Source of the DNA: an uncultured Bacteroidales bacterium
Lineage (GTDB): Bacteria; Bacteroidota; Bacteroidia; Bacteroidales; WCHB1-69
Direction: 5' to 3'
Assembly: GCA_905236885.1 (NCBI GenBank)
Contig: CAJOQK010000014.1
Location: forward strand, 1 to 39,700
DNA length: 39,700 nt
Positions 23,277 through 31,880 of this stretch are shown piece after piece (position 1 is the first letter of the stretch; each line of letters begins with the position of its first letter). The position numbers and the translations under genes were made by a program. Below the pieces are notes generated by a model that was given only the letters and a program-made list of their open reading frames with translations, searched no databases and had not been told where the DNA came from.

Positions 23277-23501
23277 ATGCATACACTTGGAGGAATGATT
23301 GGCGGACAGGAAATCTTACTGATTCTGTTAGTTGTGCTGGTGCTTTTCGGCGGGAAGAAAATTCCCGAACTGATGAAAGGCTTGGGTAAAGGTGTGAAGG
23401 AATACAAAAATGCGGTCAATGACATTGAAAGCGAAATTTCTTCTGCAAAAGGGGAGGAGAAACCCGCCCAAACAGCCAAAACGGAACAGAAAGAGGAATA
23501 A
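23277..23501 (+). CDS. tatA: Sec-independent translocase protein TatA/E
   Basis: A 74-residue protein from ATG 23277; the longer TTG reading from 23232 would include the -7 box and is rejected. Residues ~10-24 form the membrane helix ([15 protein letters not shown]), Phe24-Gly25 is the conserved FG hinge, then [24 protein letters not shown] is the amphipathic helix. A charged flexible tail follows ([17 protein letters not shown]). TatA forms the pore-like part of the twin-arginine pathway for folded proteins. tatC is not in this window, so the system is split or tatC lies outside. Confidence 0.93.
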   Translation: MHTLGGMIGGQEILLILLVVLVLFGGKKIPELMKGLGKGVKEYKNAVNDIESEISSAKGEEKPAQTAKTEQKEE

Positions 23502-23532
23502 TCTGTCCGTTCAGGAGACTCAGAAATATTTG

Positions 23533-23580
23533 CCATCATTAATTGCAAAATGATGGAAGACGGTTATTTGCCGCTCTTCC
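23533..23580. terminator. Possible bidirectional terminator between tatA and HAD gene
   Basis: Two adjacent hairpins lie between the convergent genes: CCATCATT / AATGATGG (23533-23540, 23549-23556) and GGAAG-CGG / CCG-CTTCC (about 23555-23580, imperfect). There is no long T run, so this is tentative. Confidence 0.4.
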
Positions 23581-23582
23581 AC

Positions 23583-24131
23583 TCAGAAGCTCCCTAACAT
23601 TTCGGAAAATTCATAAAGAGAGTCACATTCGCAGTCGGCATGTGAATAACTTCCGCCGTTCTCGCGGATGAAAACGGTCTTCATGCCTGCCTTCTCCCCA
23701 AACTGCATGTCGGTGGCGGCATCCCCCACCATAACCGACCGGAAGAAATCCACAGCGGGAAACTCCTCCTTGGCCTGCAATGCCATTCCGATTTCCGGTT
23801 TGCGGAAAGGGCTTTGGGCTGCGGCCAGTTCGGAGCAATGGTAGATTTTGTCAAACGGACTCTCTAACAGTTGGTCCATATATTGGTGCACCCTCTGCAG
23901 ATCCGATTCCGTCATCAGCTGTTTGCCGATGCCCTGCTGGTTGGTCACCAAAAAAACATGGCCGAATTTCTGCCGTAAAAGTTGCATCGCTTCCTTAACA
24001 TTGGGCAGCAGGACAAACTGTTCGGGCCGTTTCACGTAATCGCCCGGCAACCGGACATTGATAACGCCGTCGCGGTCCAAAAAAAGCGCCCATTTTTTGT
24101 CTATTTGTGAAATCCAGGAGGGGACCATCAT
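23583..24131 (-). CDS. HAD-IIIA family phosphatase (GmhB/HisB-N like)
   Basis: A 182-residue hydrolase of the HAD superfamily. Motif I is LFLDRDGVIN (nucleophile and acid/base Asp), motif II VTNQQGIGKQ, motif III Lys in RKPEIGM and motif IV VGDAATDMQFG. This matches the GmhB (heptose 1,7-bisphosphate 7-phosphatase) and histidinol-phosphatase subgroup. The zinc-binding cysteine loop seen in many GmhB proteins is not evident (only one Cys before FRKP), so substrate is uncertain. Other heptose genes are not nearby. It shares a divergent promoter region with nadB. Start could be 24131 or the adjacent ATG at 24128. Confidence 0.82.
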   Translation of the reverse strand: MMVPSWISQIDKKWALFLDRDGVINVRLPGDYVKRPEQFVLLPNVKEAMQLLRQKFGHVFLVTNQQGIGKQLMTESDLQRVHQYMDQLLESPFDKIYHCSELAAAQSPFRKPEIGMALQAKEEFPAVDFFRSVMVGDAATDMQFGEKAGMKTVFIRENGGSYSHADCECDSLYEFSEMLGSF

Positions 24132-24158
24132 CTCAAATGCTAATTCCGTTAATAATTT

Positions 24159-24191
24159 TTTGCAAAGATAATCAAATTTTTCCTATTTTTG
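24159..24191 (+). promoter_or_regulatory. Consensus promoter for nadB
   Basis: TTTG at 24159-24162 and TATTTTTG at 24184-24191 are 21 bp apart, matching the Bacteroidota consensus. The nadB ATG is 27 bases after the -7 box. Confidence 0.8.
24163..24170 (-). promoter_or_regulatory. Minus-strand -7 box for the HAD phosphatase
   Basis: Reads TATCTTTG on the minus strand, 31 bases before the ATG at 24131. It lies inside the spacer of the nadB promoter, so the two divergent promoters physically overlap. Confidence 0.6.
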
Positions 24192-24218
24192 CGCAATCCT
24201 TCTTAAATTTTTAATAAT

Positions 24219-25784
24219 ATGAAAGAGGTTGATTTTTTGGTTGTTGGATCAGGCATCGCAGGACTTACCTTTGCATTGAAGGTGGCGGATTACGGCAAAG
24301 TTTGCATTTTGACCAAGGCGGAGGCCTCGGAAGGCTCCACCAAATATGCGCAGGGAGGCATCGCCGCCGTCATTTATGACTCCGACAGTTTTGACAAGCA
24401 TATCCAGGACACGCTCATTGCCGGAGCGGGCATTTGTGACGAGGAGACTGTAAGGATGACCATTACCGAGGCTCCCAACCGCATCAGGGATTTGGTGCAG
24501 TACGGCATCCATTTTGACAAACGTCCGGACGGATTGTACGATCTGCACCGCGAGGGCGGCCATTCCAATTTCCGGATTCTGCATCATAAGGATAACACCG
24601 GTGCGGAGATGGAACGCGCACTGCTGGAGGAGATTCACCGTCATCCTAACATTGAGCTGCTTGAAAACCAGTATGCTGTGGAAATTATCACCCAGCACCA
24701 TTTGGGCCAGTGGGTGACCCATCACACTCCAAACATTGAGTGCTACGGAGCCTATGTGCTGGATTCCAAAACCCAGAAAGTGGAGACCTATCTGGCCAAG
24801 GTGACAATGCTTGCAACGGGAGGCATCGGCAATGTATACACCACCACCACCAATCCCATCACCGCCACAGGCGACGGGGTGGCCATGGTGCATCGTGCAC
24901 GGGGCAAGGTGGCCGACATGGAGTTCGTGCAGTTCCATCCGACCAGCCTCTACTATCCCACTGAGCGGCCCGCTTTTCTGATTACGGAGGCTTTGCGTGG
25001 CGCGGGGGCTGTGCTCAAGGATCATTGGGGCAGGGAGTTCATGCAGAAATATGACAGCCGGCTTTCGTTGGCTCCACGTGATATAGTGGCACGTGCCATT
25101 GACAATGAAATGAAAATCAGCGGATACGATCATCTGTATTTGGATGCGCGGCATTTGGGCAAGGCGGAACTGATGGGCAAGTTCCCGAACATTTACGCCA
25201 AGTGTCTGGATGTGGGCATCAATATAGCCAAGGAGATGATTCCAATCCGGCCTGCGGCGCATTACCAGTGCGGCGGCATTGTGGTTGACCACAACGGGGA
25301 GTCTTCAATCCATCATCTGTATGCGGCGGGCGAGTGCGCAAGAACCGGTCTGCATGGAGGAAACCGCTTAGCTTCCAATTCGTTGTTGGAGGCGGTGGTC
25401 TTTGCCCATCATGCTGCCATGCATGCCATTGAACAGGTGCGGAATATCTCCATCTGCCATGAGGTGCCGGCCTGGAATGCCGAGGGCATGGAACTGAACG
25501 AGGAAATGGTGCTGGTCACCCAAACCCGCAAGGAGTTGCAGGAAATCATGTCCAACTATGTGGGTATTGTCCGTTCCAATCTGCGTCTTCAAAGGGCGTT
25601 TGACCGCCTGAACCTGATTTACAGGGAGACGGAGGATTTGTACAAGCGTTCCGTTTTGACGGAGGATTTGAGCGAACTGCGCAATCTTATTGCGTGCGCC
25701 TATCTTATCATCCGGGCAGCCTCCCAGCGCAAGGAGAGTGTAGGGTTGCATTATTCAGTGGATTATCCTCCAGTAAATAAATGA
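24219..25784 (+). CDS. nadB: L-aspartate oxidase
   Basis: A 521-residue FAD enzyme that oxidises L-aspartate to iminoaspartate, first step of de novo NAD synthesis. It has the N-terminal dinucleotide site VVGSGIAGLTFALKVADYG, SEGSTKYAQGGIAA, DLHREGGHSNFRILHHKDNTG, MEFVQFHPTSLYYP, LITEALRGAGAVL, the active-site HYQCGGI segment and GLHGGNRLASNSLLEAVVF. The C-terminal helical domain is complete. Length is normal. The product is unstable and is used by NadA (7690-8610); the two genes are about 16 kb apart here. It has its own consensus promoter. Confidence 0.96.
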   Translation: MKEVDFLVVGSGIAGLTFALKVADYGKVCILTKAEASEGSTKYAQGGIAAVIYDSDSFDKHIQDTLIAGAGICDEETVRMTITEAPNRIRDLVQYGIHFDKRPDGLYDLHREGGHSNFRILHHKDNTGAEMERALLEEIHRHPNIELLENQYAVEIITQHHLGQWVTHHTPNIECYGAYVLDSKTQKVETYLAKVTMLATGGIGNVYTTTTNPITATGDGVAMVHRARGKVADMEFVQFHPTSLYYPTERPAFLITEALRGAGAVLKDHWGREFMQKYDSRLSLAPRDIVARAIDNEMKISGYDHLYLDARHLGKAELMGKFPNIYAKCLDVGINIAKEMIPIRPAAHYQCGGIVVDHNGESSIHHLYAAGECARTGLHGGNRLASNSLLEAVVFAHHAAMHAIEQVRNISICHEVPAWNAEGMELNEEMVLVTQTRKELQEIMSNYVGIVRSNLRLQRAFDRLNLIYRETEDLYKRSVLTEDLSELRNLIACAYLIIRAASQRKESVGLHYSVDYPPVNK

Positions 25785-25850
25785 TTTTCAATGTATAACA
25801 AAATAAGGTTACAACAATCCGGAAGTTTTGCGAAAATCTTTAGGCAAAGG

Positions 25851-25884
25851 TTGGAAAATGGTAATCATTTTTTGTGTACATTTG
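25851..25884 (+). promoter_or_regulatory. Probable promoter before membrane-anchored hypothetical gene
   Basis: TACATTTG at 25877-25884 matches TAnnTTTG; TTGG at 25851-25854 lies 22 bp upstream. The ATG at 25962 is 77 bases downstream, so a leader of about 70 nt is expected. Confidence 0.55.
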
Positions 25885-25961
25885 CAAATTATTTTTGAAT
25901 GTGTAAAATAAAGGTTTTGTTAATTGTAAATAATTAAAAATCAATAAAATATTTAAATAAA

Positions 25962-26633
25962 ATGAAGAAGATATACAATTGGATGCAGGTCGGATTGATT
26001 TTTGTCATTCTCATTCTCATCGTGTGCGTGTACCGTTCGCTGATGCGTCCGGAAAAATTTGACCAGGTGTATGAGGCCCGCAAGGCGGAGGTTATTGCCA
26101 AACTGAACGACATCCGCACCTTGCAGACATTTTACAAGAATGAAAAGGGTTCCTATGCGAAAGATTTTGACCAACTGAAGGATTTTTGGAACAACGGAAC
26201 CATGCGCGTGGTTATCAAAGAGGGAAATGTCCCCGATTCCATGACCGAGGCGCAGGCTCTGAAAAAGAAACTGATCCGTCGTGACACGACCGTGCTGAAC
26301 GCTAAGGAGGAAATCAGCAAGACGCTGCCCAACTTGGATATCAACACCTTTGACATTGTCCCTTATTCGGACAACGAGCAGTTCCTTATCCAGGCGGACA
26401 CCATCCGCACGGGAAACATTCCGCTGCATGTGTATGAGGTGAAGGCCTTGCGTTCCCAGTACATGAAGAATTTGGACGAGGATCCCCGCATCAAAAACGC
26501 TTTCTTGGGCAAGATGCTTTACAGCAACATGCAGAAACAGTTCCTGGGACCCAACTACAGCTACAAGGACAATGTGATCGATCTGATCTTAGGCTCTATG
26601 ACCGAAGCCTCCACCAACGGTAACTGGCAATAA
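25962..26633 (+). CDS. Conserved membrane-anchored hypothetical protein
   Basis: A 223-residue protein with one N-terminal membrane helix (residues ~8-26, MQVGLIFVILILIVCVYRS) and an extracytoplasmic domain beginning RPEKFDQVYEARKAEVIAKLNDIRTLQTFYKNEKGSYAKDFDQLKDFW. That layout (helix, then a long alpha segment with a YxxxKGxYAxxFDxLxxF pattern) recalls pseudopilin-like proteins, but there is no prepilin peptidase site, so this is only a resemblance. I have seen similar proteins in Bacteroidota without assigned function. It overlaps the DUF3822 start by one base (TAATG), so the two are coupled. Confidence 0.7.
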   Translation: MKKIYNWMQVGLIFVILILIVCVYRSLMRPEKFDQVYEARKAEVIAKLNDIRTLQTFYKNEKGSYAKDFDQLKDFWNNGTMRVVIKEGNVPDSMTEAQALKKKLIRRDTTVLNAKEEISKTLPNLDINTFDIVPYSDNEQFLIQADTIRTGNIPLHVYEVKALRSQYMKNLDEDPRIKNAFLGKMLYSNMQKQFLGPNYSYKDNVIDLILGSMTEASTNGNWQ

Positions 26634-27445
26634 TGGGCACTGTTGTTTCTTTCCAGTACAAGAGCGATCTGCCGTTATCCGAAGGGTTATCCTCCCATAC
26701 AACATCCGTCCGCTTGCAGGAAAACGGGTTTTGCATTGCCCTGCACCGTGCTTCCGACAAGTCCATATATCTGATGGAACAGCATGATTTTGACGGAAAC
26801 TATACCATCAGGGAGAAACTTGCCTTTTTGTGGGAGACAGCCAAAAAGTGGGAAACGGGAAAAGCCTGTATGACGGTCTGCTCCCGTATCAACAGCCAGG
26901 TGCCCGCCGCGCTGCATTCGGAAAGGAACCAGGATTTTTATCTGCCACTGCTGACGGAAGAACCTTACAACTACCAGATTTTCACAGAAGAGGTGAAGCT
27001 TTACGGCCTGTGGAACATATCGGGTTGGAACAAAAACCTGTATGCGCAGCTTCGGGAGCAGTTCCCCCAATACCGCCTCCGAAGTGAGATGTATGTGCTG
27101 CTGCAGCTGCTTTCCGGTTGGGAAGGCAGAGCCAAACTGCTGCTCTTTTTGGAAAAGAACTATCTGCGCCTGGTGGCGGAGAAGGATGGAAAATTATTGG
27201 GAGCCAATGGCTTTGAGTTCAATAACAAAAACGATTTCCTCTATTATTCGGTCGGTTTCGCGCAAACCCTGTTCGGCGGTTTGGAGGGTGTGGAGCTTTA
27301 CCTGACGGGGGACATTGAGCCTTCATCGCTGCTGTATGTCTCTTTGCAGAAGTATTTTACCAATATTCATTTTCCGGATACCGGCCACACCTCCCTGCAG
27401 CACCAGCTTCACCGTTTTTGTGATTTGCTTTACGAGGAGGATTGA
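26633..27445 (+). CDS. DUF3822 family protein
   Basis: A 270-residue soluble protein. The N-terminal part (SVRLQENGFCIALHRASDKSIYLMEQHDF) and middle (KLLLFLEKNYLRLVAEKDGKLLGANGFEFNNKNDFLYYSVGFAQTLFG) suggest an ASKHA-like duplicated beta-sheet fold, as in DUF3822, a Bacteroidota family usually found next to rsmD. Function unknown. Its ATG overlaps the preceding stop by one base and rsmD begins one base after its stop, so it is in a tight operon with rsmD. Confidence 0.72.
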   Translation: MGTVVSFQYKSDLPLSEGLSSHTTSVRLQENGFCIALHRASDKSIYLMEQHDFDGNYTIREKLAFLWETAKKWETGKACMTVCSRINSQVPAALHSERNQDFYLPLLTEEPYNYQIFTEEVKLYGLWNISGWNKNLYAQLREQFPQYRLRSEMYVLLQLLSGWEGRAKLLLFLEKNYLRLVAEKDGKLLGANGFEFNNKNDFLYYSVGFAQTLFGGLEGVELYLTGDIEPSSLLYVSLQKYFTNIHFPDTGHTSLQHQLHRFCDLLYEED

Positions 27446-27446
27446 G

Positions 27447-27986
27447 ATGCGGATTATCTGCGGTGCACATAAGGGAAAGAAAATCAAGGCTCCGGAGGCG
27501 CTTCCTGTCCGTCCTACAACAGATATGGCCAAGGAGAGCCTTTTCAATATTCTGAACAACTATTTTTATTTTGACCAGATCAGGGTGCTGGATTTGTGCG
27601 CCGGAACCGGCAATGTGAGCTATGAGTTTGCGGCGCGGGGCGCTCTGGAAGTCTGGGCATTGGATAACCATCCGCAATGTGTGCAGTTTATCCAGAAGAC
27701 GGCGAATGATTTGAATTTCAATAATATTCATACTATCAGGGCGGATGTGCTCGCCTTTTTGGGCCAGTGCACCCAAAAGTTCAATGTAATTTTTGCTGAT
27801 CCTCCCTACCGTTGGGAAAACCATGCGCAAATCCCTGCCTTGGTGTTTGAAAGGAACCTGCTGCTGCCGGACGGTTTTTTGGTGATGGAGCATCCGGCTG
27901 ACATCCGTTTTGACGAGCATCCCAAATTTTATCAGCGTCGGGTGTACGGAAGGGTGAATTTCAGCATTTTTGCAGAAAATTTATAA
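27447..27986 (+). CDS. rsmD: 16S rRNA (guanine(966)-N2)-methyltransferase RsmD
   Basis: A 179-residue SAM-dependent methyltransferase from ATG 27447 (MRIICGAHKGKKIKAPEALPVRPTTDMAKESLFNIL). Upstream in-frame codons to 27315 lie inside DUF3822 and are not family-like. The SAM site is LDLCAGTGNVSYEFAARGA, and the catalytic ADPPY is at residues 117-121. It methylates G966 of 16S rRNA in the assembling 30S subunit. One base separates it from DUF3822, and yicC follows after 11 bases. Confidence 0.92.
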   Translation: MRIICGAHKGKKIKAPEALPVRPTTDMAKESLFNILNNYFYFDQIRVLDLCAGTGNVSYEFAARGALEVWALDNHPQCVQFIQKTANDLNFNNIHTIRADVLAFLGQCTQKFNVIFADPPYRWENHAQIPALVFERNLLLPDGFLVMEHPADIRFDEHPKFYQRRVYGRVNFSIFAENL

Positions 27987-27997
27987 ATTACAGATAT

Positions 27998-28870
27998 ATG
28001 TTGCTTTCGATGACAGGTTTTGGAAGTTCAACCCGCAAGGAGGAGGACTTCCAGTTTACGGTAGAGTTGAAAAGTATCAATTCCAAGCAGTTTGACTTCA
28101 TTCTGAAACTGCCTTCGGATTTGAAGGAAAAGGAGAATGAAATAAGGCAGCTTATAATGAACGAGCTGGTCAGGGGAAAGGTCGAGTGCAACATCTCCAT
28201 GGAAAACTCCGGGAAGGCACTTTCAGCCACTCATTTCAACCATGACCTGATTATAAGCTATTACCGTGAGTTACAAAGCATTGCCCAGGAATTGGGGACG
28301 CAGGAGGAGCTGTTGTCCGTGGTCATGAAGATGCCGGACGTGATGGAGAGCGACAAACTGGAGTTGAATGAGCGTATGTGGCAACAGCTTCAGCAGACAG
28401 TGCTGGAGGCCTGCCGCCAGCTGACCGTCAGCCGCCAGCAGGAAGGCGCGGTGCTTGAGGTGGATTTCCAAAAGCGAATAGAGCTGATTTTGGCCTATTT
28501 GAAGGAGATAGAACCTTTTGAATCCCAAAGGATTGAACAAATCAAAAACCGTTTGGGCAAAGCCTTGGGCGAGCATGCTGAGATTCCGGAGTACGATGCC
28601 AACCGTCTGGAGCAGGAAATCATCTTTTATTTGGAAAAATTGGATTTTACCGAGGAGAAGGTGCGCATTTGCAAGCATTGCGACTATTTTTTGGAAACCA
28701 TGAGGAATGAAAGCCAGAACGGTAAAAAGTTGACTTTCATTAGCCAGGAGTTGGGAAGGGAAATCAACACATTGGGTTCCAAGGCGGCCAACGCGGAAAT
28801 CCAACAGCTGGTGGTGAAAATGAAGGACGAATTGGAAAAAATCAAGGAACAGCTGGCAAATATCCTATAA
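27998..28870 (+). CDS. yicC: YicC/YloC family endoribonuclease
   Basis: A 290-residue protein with the characteristic start LLSMTGFGSSTRKEEDFQFTVELKSINSKQFDF and the long coiled-coil middle. The signature C-terminal stretch YDANRLEQEIIFYLEKLDFTEEKVRICKHCDYF is followed by GKKLTFISQELGREINTLGSKAANAEI. The family is reported to contain endoribonucleases (YicC/YloC) that act on RNA, for example small RNA decay in E. coli. It lies 11 bases after rsmD and 2 bases before rlmB, in an RNA-metabolism operon. Length is normal. Confidence 0.93.
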   Translation: MLLSMTGFGSSTRKEEDFQFTVELKSINSKQFDFILKLPSDLKEKENEIRQLIMNELVRGKVECNISMENSGKALSATHFNHDLIISYYRELQSIAQELGTQEELLSVVMKMPDVMESDKLELNERMWQQLQQTVLEACRQLTVSRQQEGAVLEVDFQKRIELILAYLKEIEPFESQRIEQIKNRLGKALGEHAEIPEYDANRLEQEIIFYLEKLDFTEEKVRICKHCDYFLETMRNESQNGKKLTFISQELGREINTLGSKAANAEIQQLVVKMKDELEKIKEQLANIL

Positions 28871-28872
28871 CA

Positions 28873-29625
28873 ATGTTACACAAGCAGCCCAAAAGCAAGG
28901 ACATTCTGTATGGCATCCATCCGGCTATGGAGGCAATCCGTGCGCACAAAAGTGTGGAACGCATTCTTTTGCAGAAGGGGATACATGGGGAGAATTTTAA
29001 GGGACTTTTTCAACTGATTCGTGAGAAAAACATTCCTTTCCAATATGTTCCGCAGGAAAAACTGAACCATTTTACACGGGGCAACCATCAGGGTGTGGTA
29101 TGCCTGATTTCCCCCATCGACTATGAAAGCATCTACGACATTGTCCCTTTTTTGTACGAACAGGGTAAAACGCCGTTTCTGCTGTTTTTGGACAGGGTGA
29201 CGGATGTCCGCAATATCGGGGCCATTGCCCGGACCGCCTATTGTGCGGGGGTGGACGCAATTGTCATACCTTCAAAAAATTCGGCACGGCTGAATGAGGA
29301 TGCGGTCAAGTCCTCAGCAGGAGCCTTGCATAAGATACCAGTATGCAGGCACGATAATCCCAAGGAGGTTCTGGAATATTTGAAACAGAGCGGTATACAG
29401 CTTTTGGCCTGTACGGAGAGGGCGCAGCGGCCCTATTATGATGAAAGCTATCAAGATCCGTTGTGCATCCTTATGGGCAGTGAGGGCGAAGGAATTGAAC
29501 CGGCTCATTTAGCTTTGTGTGACAAGCAGATAGCCATTCCCATGGTGGGCGATTTGGAGTCATTGAATGTCTCTGTCGCCACCGGAATAGTTTTGTTTGA
29601 AGTGTTGCGGCAGCGACAACAATAA
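28873..29625 (+). CDS. rlmB: 23S rRNA (guanosine-2'-O)-methyltransferase, RlmB/TrmH family
   Basis: A 250-residue SpoU-class methyltransferase. The N-terminal substrate-binding domain (YGIHPAMEAIRAHKSVERILLQKG, FTRGNHQGVVC) is followed by the knotted SPOUT domain with DRVTDVRNIGAIARTAYCAG, ILMGSEGEGI and IPMVGDLESLNVSVATGIVLFE. RlmB methylates G2251 in the peptidyl-transferase P-loop of 23S rRNA; related TrmH-type enzymes act on tRNA, so the exact target is inferred. It begins 2 bases after yicC and ends the rsmD-yicC-rlmB run. The next gene, a secreted protease, starts 6 bases later. Confidence 0.9.
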   Translation: MLHKQPKSKDILYGIHPAMEAIRAHKSVERILLQKGIHGENFKGLFQLIREKNIPFQYVPQEKLNHFTRGNHQGVVCLISPIDYESIYDIVPFLYEQGKTPFLLFLDRVTDVRNIGAIARTAYCAGVDAIVIPSKNSARLNEDAVKSSAGALHKIPVCRHDNPKEVLEYLKQSGIQLLACTERAQRPYYDESYQDPLCILMGSEGEGIEPAHLALCDKQIAIPMVGDLESLNVSVATGIVLFEVLRQRQQ

Positions 29626-29631
29626 AAGTGA

Positions 29632-31869
29632 ATGCCAATGAAAAAGCCGCAAACCATCCTTTTTTTTCTTTTATTAGCCAGTTTGTTCCCTTTGCGGGCG
29701 CAAACAGACGGATCATCCCTGCCTTACAGTTTCACCCATCAGCTTGAGGGAGAGGTTCCGGTGTGCCGAGTGTCGCATGAGAGCAACGCGGCTTTGCTGC
29801 GGAAAGAGCCGTTTGAAAACAAAAGCGGGGATTTTGTGTTCGGCCAGGAGATTGCGGTGAATTACAGCACGCTCAATGCCGGAAAGTGGGAGGAGCTTTC
29901 CAACGGGGACCGGTTGTGGAGGTTGGCGCTCCATTCGGACAGTGCCTATTCCCTCAATCTGCAGTTCGACTATTTTTATCTGCCCCGAGGCGGACGGCTG
30001 CACATCTACACAGCCGACAAAAAATATCTGTTGGGTGCCTTCACCGAGGCTGACAACCAGAATTCCCGCAAATTCGCCACTTCACTGCTCCCGGGCGGGG
30101 AGATTGTGCTGGAGTATTATGAACCAAGGCAGGTCAGGCAGCAGGCGGCCATCCATCTCTCCACAGTGGTGCACGGTTACAAGGATTTTTATTTCACCAA
30201 CGGGAAATATGGCTCGTCAGGAAGCTGCAATGTGGATATCCAATGTGCGGAAGGTGCGCCGTATCAGGAGGTTAAAAGGGCGGTCTGCCTTATTCTGTAC
30301 GGCTCCCGGATTTTGTGTACGGGAACATTGATTAACAACACTTCCATGGACAGGACCCCCTATCTGCTGACGGCCTACCATTGCCTGAGCGGCAAGGATA
30401 TCTCCAATTTTGTCTTCATTTTCAATCATGAGGCGGATCAGTGCGGGAGCAACCATTATACTGACGGGGATGCCGTCACCGGGGCCACCATCGTGGACCT
30501 GGGTTACAGCTCCGATTATGCCTTGCTGAAACTAAGTGCGGTTCCACCGATGTACTACCGTGTGTACTATGCGGGTTGGGACAGTCGTGACACGGCGGCC
30601 AGCGAGGCGGTCTGCATCCATCATCCCTCCGGCGATGTAAAAAAGATTTCTGTCTGCCGGCAGCCGGTGCGGCATAGCGACAGCCAGGGGGAGAAAGGGA
30701 ACACCCATTGGATGGTTCCCTTTTGGAACAGGGGAACAACAGAGTCGGGTTCTTCCGGTTCCGCACTTTTCAATACAAAAAAACAGATTATCGGCCAGTT
30801 GGATGGCGGAACTGCCAGCTGCGTGGACACCACCGGCTTTGATGTTTTCGGAAAAATGGCCTATTCCTGGCTTCCTCCGACAGGTGGTGGCTACGGTTTG
30901 AAGCAGTGGCTGGATCCGCTGCAAAGCGGTGTGACTGTATGCGATGGCATGGACTCCTATCAGATTCTGTATGAAAAAGATGCAGCGTTATCGGAAATCT
31001 TGTCCCCAGGGGAACATAATTGCCGGATGCGGCAGCCTGTTAGGGTCTGTTGGTATAATAACGGCTCGCAATCCATTGAAAATCCGATTTTCCAATATCA
31101 GATTGACCACGGTGAAATCCGTCAGGCGGTACGGAGCGGCGCATGGACGTTCATGCGTGCGGACACCTTTGAGCTTGCCTCGCTTCCGTTGGAGGAGGGC
31201 ATGCATCACCTGAAGGTTTGGGTTAAGGTAGCAGAGGATGAAAACGGGCTGAATGACACTTTGGAAACGGATTTTTCCTTCCAGAACGGGGCCAGCCTCC
31301 ACTGGCGGATCAAAACCGACTATTATCCCTCCCAGAACCGCTGGCTGCTGAAGGACACTTCCGGAAACATTCTGGCCCAAAGTCCTTCCACACTGACGGC
31401 ACGGACCGTCTATTCGGACACCTTTTGCCTGGCGGAGGGCTGTTATGACTTTGTCATTGAGGACAGTGCCGGTGACGGACTCTACGGGCATGACGGTTAT
31501 GGGCAGGGCTACTACTATTTGTACCTGCAGGATAAGGCCATCGCATCGGGGGTGCAGTTCGGCTACAGGGACAGCATCCGTTTTTGTGTGGATTCCACAG
31601 TTTCCGTCTCCCCGCATTTTGCTCTTTGTCGTCCGAAATTTCAGGTTTTTCCCAACCCCTGCGGCAATTTTGTAAATATCAGGATGGAAAACGGTGTGTC
31701 CGTGAATGCAGATGTGAACCTGTTCAGTGTGGAGGGAAGGATAGTGAAACGGTTCCGTCAGGTGGGGGAACTGCTGGAGCTGGGTGATTTGAAGCCCGGC
31801 ATCTACCTCATGCAGTTTGTGACCCCCGATTGGATCCAAGTTGAGAAAATAATCGTTATCAAGCCATAG
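29632..31869 (+). CDS. T9SS-exported trypsin-like serine protease (lysyl-endopeptidase-like)
   Basis: A 745-residue secreted protein. Residues 1-25 are a signal peptide (MPMKKPQTILFFLLLASLFPLRAQ; the ATG at 29638 is an alternative start). A pro-region with YEPRQVRQQAA precedes the peptidase domain at ~200-440. The catalytic triad is visible: His250 in LLTAYHCLSG, Asp295 in SSDYALLKL and Ser375 in ESGSSGSALF. The cysteine pattern SGSCNVDIQC and the IHHPSGDVKKIS segment recall lysyl-endopeptidase-type S1 enzymes. Then come two beta-sandwich modules, and residues ~665-745 are a T9SS sorting domain (FQVFPNPCGNFVNI, LKPGIYLMQFV). It is likely a surface or secreted protease. Confidence 0.85.
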   Translation: MPMKKPQTILFFLLLASLFPLRAQTDGSSLPYSFTHQLEGEVPVCRVSHESNAALLRKEPFENKSGDFVFGQEIAVNYSTLNAGKWEELSNGDRLWRLALHSDSAYSLNLQFDYFYLPRGGRLHIYTADKKYLLGAFTEADNQNSRKFATSLLPGGEIVLEYYEPRQVRQQAAIHLSTVVHGYKDFYFTNGKYGSSGSCNVDIQCAEGAPYQEVKRAVCLILYGSRILCTGTLINNTSMDRTPYLLTAYHCLSGKDISNFVFIFNHEADQCGSNHYTDGDAVTGATIVDLGYSSDYALLKLSAVPPMYYRVYYAGWDSRDTAASEAVCIHHPSGDVKKISVCRQPVRHSDSQGEKGNTHWMVPFWNRGTTESGSSGSALFNTKKQIIGQLDGGTASCVDTTGFDVFGKMAYSWLPPTGGGYGLKQWLDPLQSGVTVCDGMDSYQILYEKDAALSEILSPGEHNCRMRQPVRVCWYNNGSQSIENPIFQYQIDHGEIRQAVRSGAWTFMRADTFELASLPLEEGMHHLKVWVKVAEDENGLNDTLETDFSFQNGASLHWRIKTDYYPSQNRWLLKDTSGNILAQSPSTLTARTVYSDTFCLAEGCYDFVIEDSAGDGLYGHDGYGQGYYYLYLQDKAIASGVQFGYRDSIRFCVDSTVSVSPHFALCRPKFQVFPNPCGNFVNIRMENGVSVNADVNLFSVEGRIVKRFRQVGELLELGDLKPGIYLMQFVTPDWIQVEKIIVIKP

Positions 31870-31880
31870 AACAATATATT

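Noticed and set aside
24249-25292. Minus-strand open frame of 347 codons inside nadB
   Set aside because: Antisense shadow of an unambiguous L-aspartate oxidase gene.
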